In this document: positions 5,383 through 5,867 of the stretch, piece after piece
Position numbering within the stretch: position 1 is the first letter of the stretch
Layout of the letters: every line of letters starts with the position of its first letter
Position numbers and translations under genes: made by a program
Origin: Lachnospiraceae bacterium
GTDB lineage: Bacteria; Bacillota_A; Clostridia; Lachnospirales; Lachnospiraceae
DNA: 5,867 nucleotides
Assembly: GCA_024690425.1 (NCBI GenBank)
Contig: JAILCT010000226.1
Location: forward strand, 1-5,867
Reading direction: 5' to 3'
Notes under the pieces: generated by a model
Databases searched by the model: none
Told to the model about the DNA's origin: nothing
The model's input: only the letters and a program-made list of their open reading frames with translations

Positions 5383-5867
5383 ATGAATATTTTTGACGTA
5401 TCGATAATAGATGAATTTGAGTCCTGTTCTCTGTTTTATATCATGTCACCGGAGACGCATACAGAGTCAATTTACCTGTATTTTGAGCATATGGATGAAT
5501 ATGAGGATGATGTTATAAAGCATCATTATCTTGTGGAAAAAGCACCTATACTGTCAAATTGGTTAACGATTTTCGGATATGAAAAAAACGAGGACGAGAT
5601 TTTTAAGACATTTAAAAGTTTGAAAAATCTGTTAACAATTATTCCCTTTGAGAAATATAGATCAAAAGAATCGATTAGAAAGTATATTAGTACATTAACC
5701 AAGGATGTCATTTCAGACCAGATAGCCAGTGTATGGGGGATTATAAAACCTGTAATGGAAAAATATCCATTATTAGCCTTTATATATACTGACTACCATA
5801 ATATTTTTAGTCTTATTAAAGATGCAACACAGTATACAGAGGATTATTTATTTGATATTGATGAGTT
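5383..5867 (+). CDS. Unrecognised AT-rich cargo gene, 5' part only (runs off the window)
   Basis: An open frame of 161 codons from ATG 5383 continues without a stop to the window edge, so the protein is longer. A purine site AAAAGGGTG (5369-5377) lies five bases before the ATG, and a good extended -10 promoter lies upstream. The visible part begins MNIFDVSIIDEFESCSLFYI and is soluble-looking and mixed in charge. It has an acidic patch (EHMDEYEDD, about 35-43), a Lys-rich middle (KTFKSLKN, about 75-82) and no signal peptide, membrane segment or motif I can assign. Codons are strongly A/T-biased compared with the backbone genes, fitting transferred DNA. Divergent from xis-int and first in the element interior, it may be a cargo, control or defence gene; no function is claimed. 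A stop-free run this long in such AT-rich DNA, with matched promoter and ribosome site, makes it a real gene. Confidence 0.75.
   Translation, partial: MNIFDVSIIDEFESCSLFYIMSPETHTESIYLYFEHMDEYEDDVIKHHYLVEKAPILSNWLTIFGYEKNEDEIFKTFKSLKNLLTIIPFEKYRSKESIRKYISTLTKDVISDQIASVWGIIKPVMEKYPLLAFIYTDYHNIFSLIKDATQYTEDYLFDIDE

Larger units (their letters stand above)
3669..5867. mobile_element. Left end of an integrative element inserted at tRNA-Ser (open to the right)
   Basis: Starting at the tRNA 3' end the sequence changes from backbone genes to an integrase-excisionase module (int 4970-3804, xis 5223-4999) with candidate integrase arm repeats between int and the tRNA, and then an AT-rich unrecognised gene. 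A hand count gives about 31% GC (129 of 420) for 5401-5820, against roughly half GC in individual lines of the HD-GYP gene. The integrase points towards the tRNA, the usual layout. No structural, replication or transfer genes are in view, so whether it is a prophage, a conjugative or mobilisable element or a genomic island cannot be told. Confidence 0.75.

Noticed and set aside
5526..5711. Minus-strand open frame of 61 codons
   Set aside because: It lies opposite the longer rightward gene, which has its own promoter and ribosome site; this is typical AT-rich shadow.
1..5867. CRISPR array
   Set aside because: No set of regularly spaced repeats of about 25-40 bases is present; the repeats seen are pairs of 9-11 bases.

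Overview
The window looks like chromosomal DNA of a low-to-moderate-GC Firmicute, most likely a Clostridia/Lachnospiraceae-type anaerobe. This is inferred from strong AGGAGG ribosome sites, a 7TM-PAS-HD-GYP protein, an SGNH surface protein of the kind common in that group, a tRNA gene without encoded CCA, and a Tn916-like xis-int pair. No species can be named from the sequence alone.

Left part (about 1-3668) reads as host backbone. Three genes lie on the minus strand. Going leftwards they are a membrane-anchored HD-GYP cyclic-di-GMP phosphodiesterase (3439-1766), a small nitroreductase-fold flavoprotein (1695-1156) followed by a clear intrinsic terminator (1142-1112), and a membrane-anchored SGNH-hydrolase-like protein (1067-18). 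Divergent from the HD-GYP gene, on the plus strand, is a complete tRNA-Ser(CGA) (3583-3668) with a near-consensus promoter. Its -35 box almost touches the -35 box proposed for the HD-GYP gene.

Right part (about 3669-5867) looks like the left end of an integrated mobile element inserted at the 3' end of the tRNA gene. From the tRNA outwards it carries a long inverted repeat, two perfect 11-bp direct repeats (possible integrase arm sites), a complete tyrosine-recombinase integrase (4970-3804) and an excisionase-like HTH protein (5223-4999). An AT-rich divergent control region (5224-5382) follows, and then the start of an unrecognised AT-rich gene on the plus strand (5383 to the window edge), which was cut off by the window end. 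The far end of the element and its second attachment site lie outside the window.

How it fits together: xis and int share one promoter and form a recombination module pointing at the tRNA, the usual arrangement for tRNA-targeting integrative elements. The divergent gene has its own back-to-back promoter, so repeats in 5241-5342 could co-regulate excision and the first cargo gene. The most novel content is the unidentified cargo gene and whatever follows it beyond the right edge.
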